Translations under genes and position numbers: made by a program | The notes under the pieces: generated by a model | Seen by the model: the letters and a program-made list of their open reading frames with translations, nothing else | The model's database searches: none | Told to the model about the DNA's origin: nothing | In this document: in pieces, positions 8,424-18,347 of the stretch | Layout: every line of letters starts with the position of its first letter | How positions within the stretch are numbered: the stretch's first letter is position 1 | Source of the DNA: Veillonella sp. 3891 | Lineage (GTDB): Bacteria > Bacillota > Negativicutes > Veillonellales > Veillonellaceae | Assembly: GCF_003992315.1 (NCBI RefSeq) | Contig: NZ_RQVE01000009.1 | Span: forward strand, 19,331-83,330 | DNA length: 64,000 nucleotides | Reading direction: 5' to 3'

Positions 8424-8913
8424 TGGTCGTAATGCAGCAGAATTACAAGGTGTTCATGCTTTAGGTAGCCATACGGACTATCCTACAGATTATGCACCGC
8501 AAGTGCTAGAAGCATTTCCTAATAAACATCCAGGGAATGACTATTTTGTGAAATTCAACTGTCCAGAGTTTACTAGCCTTTGTCCCATGACAGGGCAACC
8601 GGACTTTGCAACGATTTATATTTCCTATGTGCCAGATGAAAAGCTGGTGGAAAGTAAATCTTTAAAATTATATTTATTTAGTTTCCGCAACCACGGGGAC
8701 TTTCACGAAGATTGTATCAATATCATCATGAAAGATTTAGTGGCGTTGATGGAGCCTAAATACATTGAAGTGTGGGGCGAATTTACGCCGCGTGGGGGCT
8801 TGTCCATCGATCCGTACTCCAACTATGGCAAACCGGGTACCGATTGGGAAGCTACTGCGAAGGAGCGCTTGCACTTTCACGATATGCAACCAAAACGAGT
8901 AGCGTACCGTTAA
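8416..8913 (+). CDS. queF: NADPH-dependent 7-cyano-7-deazaguanine reductase (unimodular QueF)
   Basis: Reduces the nitrile preQ0 to preQ1 in queuosine biosynthesis. The 165-residue length is that of the short, unimodular YkvM-type enzyme. The catalytic cysteine is near residue 55 in [13 protein letters not shown], the thioimide-forming motif. The substrate/NADPH segment [20 protein letters not shown] is also present. Translation starts at GTG 8416, after AAGGAGG at 8400-8406, inside the end of queT, so the pair is coupled and shares the preQ1 riboswitch. A hairpin terminator follows at 8927. Confidence 0.95.
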   Translation: MSSGRNAAELQGVHALGSHTDYPTDYAPQVLEAFPNKHPGNDYFVKFNCPEFTSLCPMTGQPDFATIYISYVPDEKLVESKSLKLYLFSFRNHGDFHEDCINIIMKDLVALMEPKYIEVWGEFTPRGGLSIDPYSNYGKPGTDWEATAKERLHFHDMQPKRVAYR

Positions 8914-8926
8914 TTACATACATATT

Positions 8927-8966
8927 ATTGCCAGGTCAATCTGTTGAGGGACCTGGCAATTTTACT
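8927..8966 (+). terminator. Rho-independent terminator after queF
   Basis: ATTGCCAGGTC at 8927-8937 pairs perfectly with GACCTGGCAAT at 8950-8960, followed by TTTT. Confidence 0.8.
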
Positions 8967-9029
8967 AAGTGCCTTAGACATGATAGGATAGAGATAGATG
9001 AAACATGTTGAGAGGAAAAGGAGTTGGAC

Positions 9030-12000
9030 ATGCAACCACACCTATATATTGGCGGAGCCGGCACGGGAAAGACCACGGCTTGTTTCGCAGAGATAGAACG
9101 AATTTTACAGGACCATCCAGACCACCAAATCATAGTGCTTGTGCCGGACCCTGCCACGTATATGATGGAGCGCAAGCTAGCGGAGTATCGTAAGGAAAAA
9201 GGGTTCACCACTGTGCGCGTGGTGGGCATGACACGGCTAGCCTATCAAGTGTACCAATCCTTGGGAAAGGTGAAAGAAGGCGGTCTGTCGGAGCTTGGCA
9301 AAAAACTAGTCCTTCGGGTGTTGTTGAAACAATCAGCAGGGGAATTGGACTTGTTTAAACAGGCAGCGAAACAGCCTCATTTTGGAGATGTGATACAAGG
9401 TCTCTTGACAGAGTGTAAAGCTTTTGGTGTAACGCCGGAGGATTTGTCAGGAGCTGTGGAACAAGTAGACTCCATGGTGTTGGGCAGAAAGTTGCAGGAA
9501 TTATCCTTGCTATTAGAACGCTACGATGCAGCCTTGGAAGAACTAGGCGTCCAAGATTCTATGGAAGAATTAATCGACCTATTGCCACAGTCTCCGCTCA
9601 TGAAGCATTGCCATGTCTTTGTAGATGGATTTCATTGGTTTACGCCTTTGCAGTATCGCTTGATTCAACGGTTGTTTTCTCTTAGTGAGTCTTGTCATAT
9701 GACGATTAGCTTACCATCCTTAGAGGAAGAGGTACACAGTCGCAAAGGATCCATGTATTTCCGGGTCTGGGAGACATATCGAGATATGATGACTTGGTAT
9801 CCGGAGGCGGCAGTGCATACTATGACCGAGGTCTATCGAGGAACCCCTGTATTACAGCAGTTGAATACACAGTTTTTCAGAACTCCCATGAAACCGAATA
9901 CAACCGATGATACGTTGACCATGGTGAGCGCTTACAATCGAGAGCGGGAAGCCGATGCAGTGTGTCGGAAGATCTTGGCGTATCGTCAAGAAGAAGGACA
10001 TCGATGGAAGGACTGCACCATCATAGTACGGGACATGGAGTCCTATGGTGATGTACTAGAAAAAGCATATCTAAATTATGGTATTCCTTTCTTCTCGGAC
10101 CAACGGAAGATGATGACTAGCCATCCACTAGCGGAGTTTTTACAAGGCATCTTCCATGTGTATCGTACTTTCTTCGACCATGATGCGGTGTTCCGCTTGC
10201 TGAAAACAGATTTTGCGCCGTTCACTCGTGAAGAAGTAGATCGATTAGAGAATTATTGTTTAGAATACGGGATTCAAGGGGCGGCGTGGTTACGAGATAC
10301 GTGGAACTATGGTGGCGAAGATGATGAGCGACGGGCTGTGATGCAAGATTTACATGACCGTGTGCTGCACCAGTTACTACGCCCTATTTACGATTTCTGT
10401 AAACTGCCACATACGGGACAAGAATGGAGTGAGTTTCTATTCCAAACCATGCAAGATTGGCGCATTCCAGAACAACTGAAAGTCTGGTATGACGAAGCAG
10501 AAGCACGTGGGGATGTGCAAGAAAGTGCTAGCCATGTACAGTTATATAAACATGCTATTCAATTACTAGAGGAGTGTGCATCTGTAACGGGCACAGAGGA
10601 ATTAAGCGCTGAAGAAATGGGGCTCATCATCGAGGAAGGTCTCAGTGAAGTGACCTACTCTTTGGTACCGCCATCCTTGGACCATGTGACGATTACTACC
10701 ATTGACCGTAGTTATATGACAGATGCTAAGGAAGTCTATGTGCTAGGTCTTAATGAGGGCGTATTCCCTCGTAAAATGGGGGATGAAGGTATTCTGCGTG
10801 ACCAAGAGCGGACCGCCTTAGCAAAGGTAGGTGTGCAATTGGCGGCGGGCGCTTTAGGACAAATGTTTAATGAAAATTTCTTATTCTATTTAGCCTGCAC
10901 CCGTGCTAGCCAAGGACTGCATCTATCCTATGTGACCTCCGATGAAGAAGGATCTAAAATGGAGCCGTCTTTGGTAGTGCGCCGGCTACAACAATATGGG
11001 TATGTAACAGATATAGAAGAAGCGCCACTATCTATGCCGGAAGGACGAGAACAGGACTATCTATGGCGACCATCTCAGAGTTTAGGACTCTTTTCCAGTC
11101 GCATGAGTGCTCTTATGAAAGGAGACCCTATTTCCTCTACTTGGTGGAGTCTCTATAATTGGGGTTTGGAAATGGGCTATAGAGGAGAAGTGTTTTTCGC
11201 TACACGAGGTATGTTTGATTCCAATGCAGTGCCACGCATTGAGCAGTCCATTGTACGAGGGCTATTGCTACGCAGTGATGCCTTAACGGGTTCCGTCACA
11301 CGCTTAGAACGGTACCATCGTTGCCCTTACAGTTTCTATGCCCAATATGCATTACGCTTAGCCCCACGAAAGGTGAAATCCTTTGGGGCCCCTGAAATTG
11401 GTACTTTCCTGCACGATACATTGCGCTATTTAGGGGAGTATCTATTACAACAGGGTCGACAATGGCGTGATTTAACAGAGGAAGAACAAGAATCTTTATG
11501 CCGTGAAGCGGCAGATGCAGTGATGGGCACGGAAGAGCGAAATGCCTATGAAGCGCAACTGTATACTCGATTGACGTCCACCTTATCTGCTACGGTAGCA
11601 CGTCTCGTAGATTGGTCCAAGAAAAGCGAGTTTTCTACCACAGAGGTAGAGCAAAGCTTTGGCATGGGCATATCTAGTTGGCATCCTGTACGCATTCCAT
11701 TGGGCAAAAACTACGGTGAAAGTATTGTATTGCGAGGCCAAATTGACCGTGTCGACGAATATCGTGGACCTCTTGGACATTATGCGGCGGTCATCGATTA
11801 TAAATCTGGAGGCACTACAGTGCGAGCCGACGAAATATACTACGGTTTGAAATTGCAGTTGATGACCTATCTATTGGCACTGGAAAAGAATACTCAGGAT
11901 AGAATTGGCACAGCAGCAGCTCTCTATACGTATGTGCGGAATCCGCAAGTGAAATTGTCGGAAGTGGTGAATCATAGACGGGCAGAGGAAGAAAAAGCTG

Positions 12001-12419
12001 ATATTCAACAGTTGAAAAATAGTGGATACTTTGTAGACGGAGATGTCCTACAATCCTTAGATGTGACGAGGGCCTACCAAAGTAATTCCCCCTATGTACC
12101 GATTGTTTTGAAAAAGGATGGTACGCCAGATAGTCGAACGTCTAAGAGTTTGAAGACGATGGAACAATTTGGACTTATGAAGGAATACACAAAACAAATT
12201 ATTTCCCATAGCGGTACACAGATGATGGATGGGGAGTTTCCTATTAGTCCCTACCAAAAAGATAAACGGCGACCTTGTGAATTTTGCGAATTTCAAGCCT
12301 TATGTCGCTTTGATGGAACCCGCAACAGATATCGCTATATTAAGACCATGACCGAAGAGGAAGCGCTGGAGAAGATGGAAGCATTACAAACAGGAGGAAC
12401 TACCTATGAAATGGACTGA
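9030..12419 (+). CDS. addB: ATP-dependent helicase/deoxyribonuclease subunit B
   Basis: Subunit of the AddAB (RexBA) helicase-nuclease that resects double-strand ends and loads RecA after Chi recognition, the Firmicute counterpart of RecBCD. The 1129-residue length is typical. A Walker A motif GGAGTGKTT lies at about residues 8-16, which occurs in AddB but not in RexB. The C-terminal RecB-type nuclease contains a DYKSGG motif. Four iron-sulfur cysteines are visible: one in RYHRCPYSF near 765 and three in the RPCEFCEFQALC cluster near 1080-1092. The ATG at 9030 has AAAGGAG at good spacing; the TTG at 9024 abuts that site and is unlikely. It overlaps addA by 14 bases. Confidence 0.94.
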   Translation: MQPHLYIGGAGTGKTTACFAEIERILQDHPDHQIIVLVPDPATYMMERKLAEYRKEKGFTTVRVVGMTRLAYQVYQSLGKVKEGGLSELGKKLVLRVLLKQSAGELDLFKQAAKQPHFGDVIQGLLTECKAFGVTPEDLSGAVEQVDSMVLGRKLQELSLLLERYDAALEELGVQDSMEELIDLLPQSPLMKHCHVFVDGFHWFTPLQYRLIQRLFSLSESCHMTISLPSLEEEVHSRKGSMYFRVWETYRDMMTWYPEAAVHTMTEVYRGTPVLQQLNTQFFRTPMKPNTTDDTLTMVSAYNREREADAVCRKILAYRQEEGHRWKDCTIIVRDMESYGDVLEKAYLNYGIPFFSDQRKMMTSHPLAEFLQGIFHVYRTFFDHDAVFRLLKTDFAPFTREEVDRLENYCLEYGIQGAAWLRDTWNYGGEDDERRAVMQDLHDRVLHQLLRPIYDFCKLPHTGQEWSEFLFQTMQDWRIPEQLKVWYDEAEARGDVQESASHVQLYKHAIQLLEECASVTGTEELSAEEMGLIIEEGLSEVTYSLVPPSLDHVTITTIDRSYMTDAKEVYVLGLNEGVFPRKMGDEGILRDQERTALAKVGVQLAAGALGQMFNENFLFYLACTRASQGLHLSYVTSDEEGSKMEPSLVVRRLQQYGYVTDIEEAPLSMPEGREQDYLWRPSQSLGLFSSRMSALMKGDPISSTWWSLYNWGLEMGYRGEVFFATRGMFDSNAVPRIEQSIVRGLLLRSDALTGSVTRLERYHRCPYSFYAQYALRLAPRKVKSFGAPEIGTFLHDTLRYLGEYLLQQGRQWRDLTEEEQESLCREAADAVMGTEERNAYEAQLYTRLTSTLSATVARLVDWSKKSEFSTTEVEQSFGMGISSWHPVRIPLGKNYGESIVLRGQIDRVDEYRGPLGHYAAVIDYKSGGTTVRADEIYYGLKLQLMTYLLALEKNTQDRIGTAAALYTYVRNPQVKLSEVVNHRRAEEEKADIQQLKNSGYFVDGDVLQSLDVTRAYQSNSPYVPIVLKKDGTPDSRTSKSLKTMEQFGLMKEYTKQIISHSGTQMMDGEFPISPYQKDKRRPCEFCEFQALCRFDGTRNRYRYIKTMTEEEALEKMEALQTGGTTYEMD

Positions 12420-15400
12420 TGCGCAACAGAGCGCCATTTATGCGCCTAGACCGGGGCAGTTACCGTCCCAAACGATCTTGGTGTCCGCAGCGGCGGGATC
12501 TGGTAAAACGGCAGTCCTCGTAGAGCGCATGATACAACGCTTGAAACGGCGGGAGCTAACCATTCAAGAACTGATGGTGGTGACTTTCACAAAGGCGGCA
12601 GCTGCAGAGATGAAAGCCCGTATCGGGGTGAAACTAGCGGAAGAGTTTCAAGCTACAGGAGACGAGTATTTAGAAGAACAATTGAATATGTTGCCGTCCG
12701 CTCATATTTCTACATTGCATTCCTTTTGCCAATGGGTGATCCGTAGTTATTTCTATAAACTAGATATAGACCCTTCTTTTACCATCGGTAATGATGGGGA
12801 ATTAGCGCTTATGCGCTATGATGTACTAGATGCAATTTTGTTAGAGGCCTATGAACAGGGGCTGTATAACATTTACGATGTGAGCGATATGTTCAGTACA
12901 GAACGGTCGGACCAAGTCTTGCGAGAAACAGTATTTCAAATTTATAACTTTGCCTTGGCTCAAAGTCAACCTATGCGTTGGTTAGATGAGGTGTGTCATA
13001 CCTATGAAAATGCGTTACATCAAACCTTACTAGAAACTACTTGGGGCAAACTATTTTGGGAAGAGCAACAACGGCAAATTGAGTATCTCCTAGAGCGTTA
13101 TGAAGAGGCACAGCGATTGGCTACTCTAGGCAATGGGTTCGACAAATGGATGGAGAAGGTCAGCGAACTACAAACTCTCTTACAAGCGATGGCGAAAGCA
13201 GATACATGGGATGCTATGCATATGGGTGTAGTAGGCATTGGGGGATTCAGTTTCTCTGCACTCCGTGCTACAAAGGCCATGAATGAAAGCGACCCAGCTA
13301 TCTTGAGCGAAATCAAGGCTATCTTGGCTGAAGGAAAAGACATACTGCAAGCCATGCCGAAAGGCGTCTTTGCCATTACCGAAGCAGATTGGCGCGAGCA
13401 AATGGAATACTTAGTGCCCTTGGTGCGAGGTATTATTGAATTAGTGAAACGATTCCATGAGGACTTTCAGCAGGCAAAACAAGAAGCGGGCATGATCGAT
13501 TTTTCAGATTTGGAACATCTATGTTTAGCCTTGTTAGTAGACCCAGAATCTGCAGAGGAACTCAAACCTTCCGAGGTGGCGTTGGAGTTACAAGATACGT
13601 TCAAAGAAGTGATGGTCGATGAATACCAAGATACGAATGGTGTACAAGAGGCAATCGTAAACTTAGTATCTCGTGAAGACAATCGATTCTATGTAGGCGA
13701 TGTGAAGCAGTCTATTTATGGATTCCGTATGGCAGATCCCCAGTTATTCATGGAGAAGTACCATCGCTTTGACCACGATGTGAACGGTGTAGAACGGCGC
13801 ATCGATTTGTCACAAAACTTCCGTTCCCATGAAGCCATTTTGAATATGACGAACTTTATTTTCTCTCAAATCATGACCGACGAAGGAGCAGGGCTTACCT
13901 ATGGTGAGGCAGAGGCACTTCACACAGGTCGCATCGTAGAAGAAGCGCCACCAGAGTGGGTAGGTGGTGACGTGGAAGTGCACGTTCTCTGCTGTGATGA
14001 GGATAAGGCGCAGACAGATACGGAAGAAGGCGAAGACCTAGAGAATGATGAAAAGGAAATGCTCTTTGTAATCCGTAAAATCCAAGAGTTAAAGAACAAC
14101 GGCGCCTTGGTGCAAGATAAAGACGGAACCTTTCGTCCTATGGAATGGCGTGATATTGTGCTCTTGAAACGGTCTATCTCTGGATCTGCCAGCCGCATGA
14201 TTGACCTTTTACGGCGCGAAGGCATTCCTGCCTATGCGGAGGAGAAATCCGGCTATTTCAGTGCTATGGAAGTGCAATTTGTGCTGTCCTTGTTGCAAAT
14301 TATTGACAATCCAGAGCAAGACTTGCCCATGGCCATCGTTTTGCAATCACCTCTTATCGGGATGGATGCGAATGATCTAGGGCGACTTCGCTTATCCGTA
14401 GGGGAGAACAGCTTGTGGAGCGGGTTGCGCCCATTTGTCGAGTCTTCCCAGAATGCAGGGTGGAGTCGCTTTGTGGACTCTATGGATACATGGCGCACTA
14501 TGTCTCGCCGTCAAGGCATTACCGATTTAATCTGGCATATTTACGATACCTTACATGTAGTGGAATATGTGAGCGCTATGCCGAATGGTTTGGTGCGCCG
14601 TGGTAATGTGCTGGCTCTGTATGAGCGAGCGAAACAATATGAAAATGGCAATTACCGTGGACTATTCCGGTTCTTGCGCTTTATTGAAAGCTTGCAGGCT
14701 TCGGGAGAAGACTTGAGTGTTGCCAAAACGGTGAGCGAAGCGGACAATGTGGTGCGCATTATGACCATCCACAAAAGTAAGGGCTTAGAGTTCCCTGTGG
14801 TGTTCCTCATGGGCACCCAAAAGGGCTTTAATAAAATGGATTTAAATCGGTCTTTGCTATTACACAAAGAATATGGGGTGGGCTTAAAAGGATACTTCCC
14901 AGATTTGCGCGTCATGTATAACTCGGTCCCATGGATTTTCGTGCGCCAAGCCTTAGAAGAAAATTTGAAAGCCGAAGAGGAGCGTATCCTCTATGTGGCG
15001 CTGACTCGACCTAAAGATAAACTGTATATTACAGGCTATATGAAGGGGTCTATCAATGGCTCTACAGATCGACCAGCCACGAAGAAAATGGGCGAATGGG
15101 TAGCGCCTGTATTGCAATGGGGTGAAAGTGCTCTCACGAAAGAGCAGATTCTAGGATGTAATTCCTATTTAGATTGGATCTTGCGGAGTTTAGCTCGGCA
15201 CGTAGCGGGAGGTACGCAGTTGCGTCAATTTGCAGAGGTAGAAAGCCCGCAATTCCCAGATATACCGTACAAAGATTGTCCGGTGTCATTCCATGTTCAT
15301 GATGGGAATGACTACAGTGTTTCACAGGAAACACCGTCTGTAGAGGTGGACATTTTGGAACAAGTACGTGCCCAATTACCAGTGGAAGCGCCAACATTGG

Positions 15401-16332
15401 ACCCTGTCGTGGTAGACCGATTGACCTCTGTGTATCCTTATGAAAGTTCCACAGAACGAGCAGGAAAAATCTCTGTATCTGAAATCAAACGACGCTTTGT
15501 AGAGCTAGAAGAATTAGCGAAACAGATGATTGAACCGAATTATCGGGGAGAGCAGGGCGATGGTAGCCTAGAGACGGAGTCTACACAAGTAGATAGTTTC
15601 ACGGATAACGTTGTACATGAAGATAGGTCTAAAGGCTCGGATGATTTCACCGAAGATGCTTTAACAATAGGTATTACGACTGATTTGAGTAAAGCGGAGG
15701 TGGATGTAGCTGCGCAGAGCGGCATAGAAAATAGTGTAGGGAATGGCGCAGAGGATATGTTAGAAGACGCCCCAGTAGACCTAGGACCTTTTGATGTAAC
15801 CTTAGCCTCTATGACAGAGTCTACACCGATTCGCAGTGGTGCCCGCTGGGGGACTCTCATGCATGAAGTGATGCAATGGTTGCCGTTGCAAGGCTACACA
15901 CGACCATCTTTGCGACAAGCCTTAGATACCCTGGCGTTGCAAGGATATTTGACGGATGAAGAACGAAAAGCAATCGGCGAAAAACGGATTTATAATTTCT
16001 TTCAGTCAGACCTAGGACAGCGATTGTTAATAGCTCAGCGAGTGGAACGAGAATTACCATTCAGCATGCTATTCCCAGCCAATCGAGTGTACCCAGAAAT
16101 GCTAGACGGAGAAGATTTATTCCTACAAGGTATCATCGATACGGCATTCTTAGAAGATGACGCTTGGGTGTTGGTGGACTACAAGACCGACCGCTTAGAC
16201 GAAGAGGCTCTAGTAGAGCGTTATCGCATTCAGCTCATGCTCTATAAAGAAGCTTTGGAGCGATTGACACAATACCCTGTAAAAGAGGTATACATCTATT
16301 CCTTCCGACTAGAGAGGGCTATATCGGTATAA
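12406..16332 (+). CDS. addA: ATP-dependent helicase/nuclease subunit A
   Basis: UvrD-type 3'-5' helicase plus RecB-family nuclease of the AddAB complex. The Walker A motif SAAAGSGKTAVLVER is at about residues 26-40. Other motifs include VDEYQDTN, GDVKQSIYGF, LSQNFRS, TIHKSKGLEFPVV and ALTRPKDKLYI. The C-terminal nuclease motif is LVDYKTDR near 1258. At 1308 residues it is somewhat longer than Bacillus AddA. The extra length includes an acidic, low-complexity linker at about 1043-1128 between helicase and nuclease. The ATG at 12406, after AGGAGG, overlaps addB, so the two are stoichiometrically coupled. A terminator follows at 16485. Confidence 0.95.
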   Translation: MKWTDAQQSAIYAPRPGQLPSQTILVSAAAGSGKTAVLVERMIQRLKRRELTIQELMVVTFTKAAAAEMKARIGVKLAEEFQATGDEYLEEQLNMLPSAHISTLHSFCQWVIRSYFYKLDIDPSFTIGNDGELALMRYDVLDAILLEAYEQGLYNIYDVSDMFSTERSDQVLRETVFQIYNFALAQSQPMRWLDEVCHTYENALHQTLLETTWGKLFWEEQQRQIEYLLERYEEAQRLATLGNGFDKWMEKVSELQTLLQAMAKADTWDAMHMGVVGIGGFSFSALRATKAMNESDPAILSEIKAILAEGKDILQAMPKGVFAITEADWREQMEYLVPLVRGIIELVKRFHEDFQQAKQEAGMIDFSDLEHLCLALLVDPESAEELKPSEVALELQDTFKEVMVDEYQDTNGVQEAIVNLVSREDNRFYVGDVKQSIYGFRMADPQLFMEKYHRFDHDVNGVERRIDLSQNFRSHEAILNMTNFIFSQIMTDEGAGLTYGEAEALHTGRIVEEAPPEWVGGDVEVHVLCCDEDKAQTDTEEGEDLENDEKEMLFVIRKIQELKNNGALVQDKDGTFRPMEWRDIVLLKRSISGSASRMIDLLRREGIPAYAEEKSGYFSAMEVQFVLSLLQIIDNPEQDLPMAIVLQSPLIGMDANDLGRLRLSVGENSLWSGLRPFVESSQNAGWSRFVDSMDTWRTMSRRQGITDLIWHIYDTLHVVEYVSAMPNGLVRRGNVLALYERAKQYENGNYRGLFRFLRFIESLQASGEDLSVAKTVSEADNVVRIMTIHKSKGLEFPVVFLMGTQKGFNKMDLNRSLLLHKEYGVGLKGYFPDLRVMYNSVPWIFVRQALEENLKAEEERILYVALTRPKDKLYITGYMKGSINGSTDRPATKKMGEWVAPVLQWGESALTKEQILGCNSYLDWILRSLARHVAGGTQLRQFAEVESPQFPDIPYKDCPVSFHVHDGNDYSVSQETPSVEVDILEQVRAQLPVEAPTLDPVVVDRLTSVYPYESSTERAGKISVSEIKRRFVELEELAKQMIEPNYRGEQGDGSLETESTQVDSFTDNVVHEDRSKGSDDFTEDALTIGITTDLSKAEVDVAAQSGIENSVGNGAEDMLEDAPVDLGPFDVTLASMTESTPIRSGARWGTLMHEVMQWLPLQGYTRPSLRQALDTLALQGYLTDEERKAIGEKRIYNFFQSDLGQRLLIAQRVERELPFSMLFPANRVYPEMLDGEDLFLQGIIDTAFLEDDAWVLVDYKTDRLDEEALVERYRIQLMLYKEALERLTQYPVKEVYIYSFRLERAISV

Positions 16333-16484
16333 AGTGCGATTGCAACATTAGTAAGAACAATAATCTCATAGATATGTTAGATATATTATTCTACATGCGT
16401 TGTAATGGTACTAATAAATACGATCAAATACAGGTTTGTAATATAATACCAGTGAATACAAAGAAATGTAATACAGATCAAAAA
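16333..16484. other. AT-rich spacer after addA
   Basis: AT-rich spacer between the addA stop and the terminator pair. I see no open frame with a ribosome site and no RNA gene in it. The whole gap between addA and the symporter (16333-16654) is otherwise filled by the two hairpins listed at 16485 and 16621. Confidence 0.5.
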
Positions 16485-16525
16485 AGAGGAACGTTGCACA
16501 CATAGCGTCAACGTCCCTCTTTTTT
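16485..16525 (+). terminator. Rho-independent terminator (dispersed family copy 2)
   Basis: AGAGGAACGTTG at 16485-16496 pairs with CAACGTCCCTCT at 16509-16520 with one mismatch, followed by TTTTT. It closes the addBA operon, and the A-run on the left would also serve the minus strand. Confidence 0.8.
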
Positions 16526-16620
16526 ATATGTTAATCATATACTTTATGGGCTACGATTGTTATAACATATAGTGCAGCTTCCCAACATAAAGGGATAGCG
16601 TACAGTATGTGATAAGCATG

Positions 16621-16645
16621 AAAAAGGGCCCCGAAGGACCCTTTC
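16621..16645 (-). terminator. Terminator of the sodium:alanine symporter gene
   Basis: Read on the minus strand, AAAGGGTCC-TTCG-GGGCCCTTT forms a stable stem with a UUCG-type loop followed by five Ts. Confidence 0.85.
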
Positions 16646-16654
16646 AGTATAGTA

Positions 16655-18079
16655 TTATTCGTTTTCGTGACCTTTATGCCACCAAGTGATACCTTTTTGA
16701 GTTGGTAAAATAGCACGGTCGAAGATAGGATCTTCAATACCTTTAGATTTTTGGCTTACATAGTCTTTCAGAGCAATGGTTACCAATTTACCTAAACGCA
16801 AGATAGAAGTAATATTGCAAAGCACTAAGAATGCCATGAACAAGTCAGCTAAGTTCCATACAAGGTTCAATTCAGCAATACAGCCAACATAGACCATGAT
16901 GATAACAAGAGCACGGAATACGTTAATAGCAACTTTGTTATTTTTCGTCATGTGCGCAATATTCACTTCGCCGTAGAAATAGTTGCCGATAATGGAACTA
17001 TAAGCAAACATGAATACAAATAATGCGATAACTGCAGGCGCCCAAGAGCCTAATTGGTGGCCAATACTGTGTTGAACAAGGGCGATACCTGTTAGATCTG
17101 AGTGCACATATTCGCCAGATACAAGAACGATGAAGGCAGATGCAGTACATACAAACATGGTATCTACGAATACCCCAAGGGACATGATTAAACCTTGTTT
17201 TACAGGGTGATTTACATCAGCAGAAGCAGATGCATTTGGTACAGAACCTTCGCCGGCTTCGTTGGAGAACAAGCCACGTTTGATACCTTGCATCACAGCA
17301 GCACCAATGAAACCGCCTGTGGCAGAATCAATCGTGAAAGCCTGTGTAAAGATAGCAGAAATCACATCTGGTAATACAGAGATGTTAGCAATCACGATGT
17401 ACAAGGCGATTAAGAAGTATAAACCTGCCATGAAAGGCACTAAAAACTCAGCTGTTTGCGCGATACGTTTGGCACCACCGAAGATAACGAGTGCAGATAG
17501 AGCGGCTACAATAAGACCTGTTGTAGAGGCGTCGATATTCCAAGGTTGTACTGCAATAGCGATGGTGTTTGCTTGTACAGAGTTGTAGATTAGACCGTAG
17601 GTAACGCTGATCAAGATAGCGAATAAAACAGATAAGAATGGGCTGTTCAAGCCATGGCGAATGTAATAGGATGGACCGCCACGGAAGGAGCCGTCAGGTA
17701 AGCGTTCTTTGTAGATTTGGCCTAATGTGTTTTCGATGAAGCTAGTAGCCGCACCAAGAAGAGCGATGAACCACATCCAGAACACAGCGCCCGGACCACC
17801 TAAAGCGATGGCAATAGCGATACCAGCGATGTTACCAACACCTACGTGAGAGGCAACACTGATACAGAAGGCTTGGAATGGAGAAATGTGATGGTCACCT
17901 TTACTTTTTTCTCCTGCCCCAGATTTTAAAATACGGAACATTTCTGGTAGTTGTCGTAATTGCACGAATCGTGTGGTTGCCGTAAACCAAACTCCGGCAA
18001 TAATAAGGAGTGCGATGATGATATTATTCCAGAGGAATCCGTTCACATCGCCCAAGAGTTGAATGATTTGTTCTTGCAT
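16655..18079 (-). CDS. Sodium:alanine symporter family protein (AGCS)
   Basis: A 474-residue inner-membrane transporter with about 10-11 helices, importing alanine or glycine with sodium. AGCS features include the N-terminal TRFVQLRQLPEMFR segment, FQAFCISVASHVGVGNIAG, GGPGAVFWMW and ESTLGQIYK-like FIENTLGQIYKE. GLFSNEAGEGSVPNASA is near the middle of the protein. The longest frame starts at 18130, but the ATG at 18079 has an AAAGGA site and matches the family start. It is monocistronic with its own terminator. Substrate preference between alanine and glycine cannot be told. Confidence 0.92.
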   Translation of the reverse strand: MQEQIIQLLGDVNGFLWNNIIIALLIIAGVWFTATTRFVQLRQLPEMFRILKSGAGEKSKGDHHISPFQAFCISVASHVGVGNIAGIAIAIALGGPGAVFWMWFIALLGAATSFIENTLGQIYKERLPDGSFRGGPSYYIRHGLNSPFLSVLFAILISVTYGLIYNSVQANTIAIAVQPWNIDASTTGLIVAALSALVIFGGAKRIAQTAEFLVPFMAGLYFLIALYIVIANISVLPDVISAIFTQAFTIDSATGGFIGAAVMQGIKRGLFSNEAGEGSVPNASASADVNHPVKQGLIMSLGVFVDTMFVCTASAFIVLVSGEYVHSDLTGIALVQHSIGHQLGSWAPAVIALFVFMFAYSSIIGNYFYGEVNIAHMTKNNKVAINVFRALVIIMVYVGCIAELNLVWNLADLFMAFLVLCNITSILRLGKLVTIALKDYVSQKSKGIEDPIFDRAILPTQKGITWWHKGHENE

Positions 18080-18241
18080 AAGGACATCCTTTCTTTCTAT
18101 GGACATAGCATATTTTCTATAGTATATCATAGGAAGATAGGGAAATGATAGAAAGTTATAACAATCCTAAAAAAATTGTAAAAAAACATCTATCCACGAG
18201 GGGTAAAAGGTGTTACAATGAATCGATAAATAAATGAAGAT

Positions 18242-18325
18242 GCGTCACTACATCCGAACCCATTCCGTACGGACTAGTGGCGCTAGCGGTTTTTGACGAC
18301 ACGGATACTTGAAATGCTCAAGTGA
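18242..18325 (+). promoter_or_regulatory. Structured leader upstream of the APC antiporter, class unknown
   Basis: GCGTCACTA at 18242-18250 can pair with TAGTGGCGC at 18275-18283 (one wobble), enclosing the palindrome TCCGTACGGA at 18264-18273. TAGCGGTTTTT follows at 18284-18294. A second hairpin, ACTTGA/TCAAGT, lies at 18309-18325. Stem plus T-run suggests an attenuator. I recognise no riboswitch or T-box consensus. Confidence 0.45.
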
Positions 18326-18347
18326 TGTATGGAAAGGGGCTTGATAC

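Noticed and set aside
18242..18294. Fragment resembling 5S rRNA (CATCCGAACCCAT)
   Set aside because: The similarity is a short stretch only. The surrounding stems do not match 5S rRNA, and no rRNA neighbours exist.
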